A stretch of 13,675 bases of DNA, taken from NCBI GenBank assembly GCA_964456445.1, contig CAYWBI010000104.1, forward strand, positions 1 through 13,675, written 5' to 3'. The translations under genes and the position numbers were made by a program. This DNA is from CAYWBI01 sp964456445. GTDB lineage: Bacteria > Calditrichota > Calditrichia > Calditrichales > J004. Numbering within the stretch: the first letter of the stretch is position 1; each line of letters opens with the position of its first letter. Of the stretch, positions 13,659 to 13,675 are shown piece after piece. The notes below the pieces were generated by a model, which was not told where the DNA came from, did no database searches, and was given only the letters and a program-made list of their open reading frames with translations.

Positions 13659-13675
13659 TGGAAATACAATAGGGG

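Noticed and set aside
1..13675. CRISPR array, insertion sequence, prophage or defence genes
   Set aside because: No regularly spaced repeats, transposase, integrase or known defence families were seen in any frame.

Overview
The window is a compact stretch of bacterial chromosome with mostly housekeeping genes. No phage, transposase, CRISPR or toxin-antitoxin genes are visible. The gene families and the intergenic sequence suggest the FCB superphylum. However, several genes have clear Shine-Dalgarno sequences (tig GGAGGA, rpmB AGGAG, pirin GGAGG), which is unlike typical Bacteroidota. A Calditrichota, Ignavibacteria or KSB1-type lineage fits best, but this is an inference from gene content and not a measured placement.

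Layout. Left edge (1-545): tRNA-Thr(UGU) on the minus strand, divergent from rpsT (S20), which ends in a strong terminator. Positions 546-6387, minus strand: a proteostasis block transcribed tig > clpP > clpX > lon. ClpP and ClpX are translationally coupled, while lon is set off by an AT-rich spacer carrying repeats. Positions 6388-7421: a divergent region with a good promoter and a candidate structured leader RNA drives a small plus-strand operon of a 70-aa basic protein, rpmB (L28) and rpmG (L33), closed by a terminator. Positions 7498-9151: a NIF3/YbgI-family gene converges on a coupled TPR-NUDIX pair. Positions 9450-11165: a pirin (YhhW type) and an AraC-family regulator, with a direct repeat upstream of pirin that could be the regulator's site. 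Positions 11491-13364: an inositol-monophosphatase-family gene overlapping a divergent PRPP synthetase gene. The right edge (13455-13675) is non-coding and holds a dispersed-type repeat and a perfect inverted repeat.

How the genes fit together. Trigger factor binds nascent chains at the ribosome, ClpXP and Lon degrade failed or regulated proteins, and the ribosomal protein operon is transcribed divergently from tig. The right part is metabolic (PRPP, phosphate-ester hydrolysis) and stress-related (NUDIX, pirin).

Most interesting points. (1) ClpP has Asn at the position of the catalytic Asp (N172), with Ser98 and His123 intact. (2) The 70-aa protein before rpmB resembles the Bacteroidota DUF4295 protein (bL38, as I recall), outside a typical Bacteroidota context. 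(3) The leader of that operon folds into a nested hairpin with a GUGA tetraloop. (4) Several non-coding repeats lie between the genes. No wholly new multi-gene system is evident.
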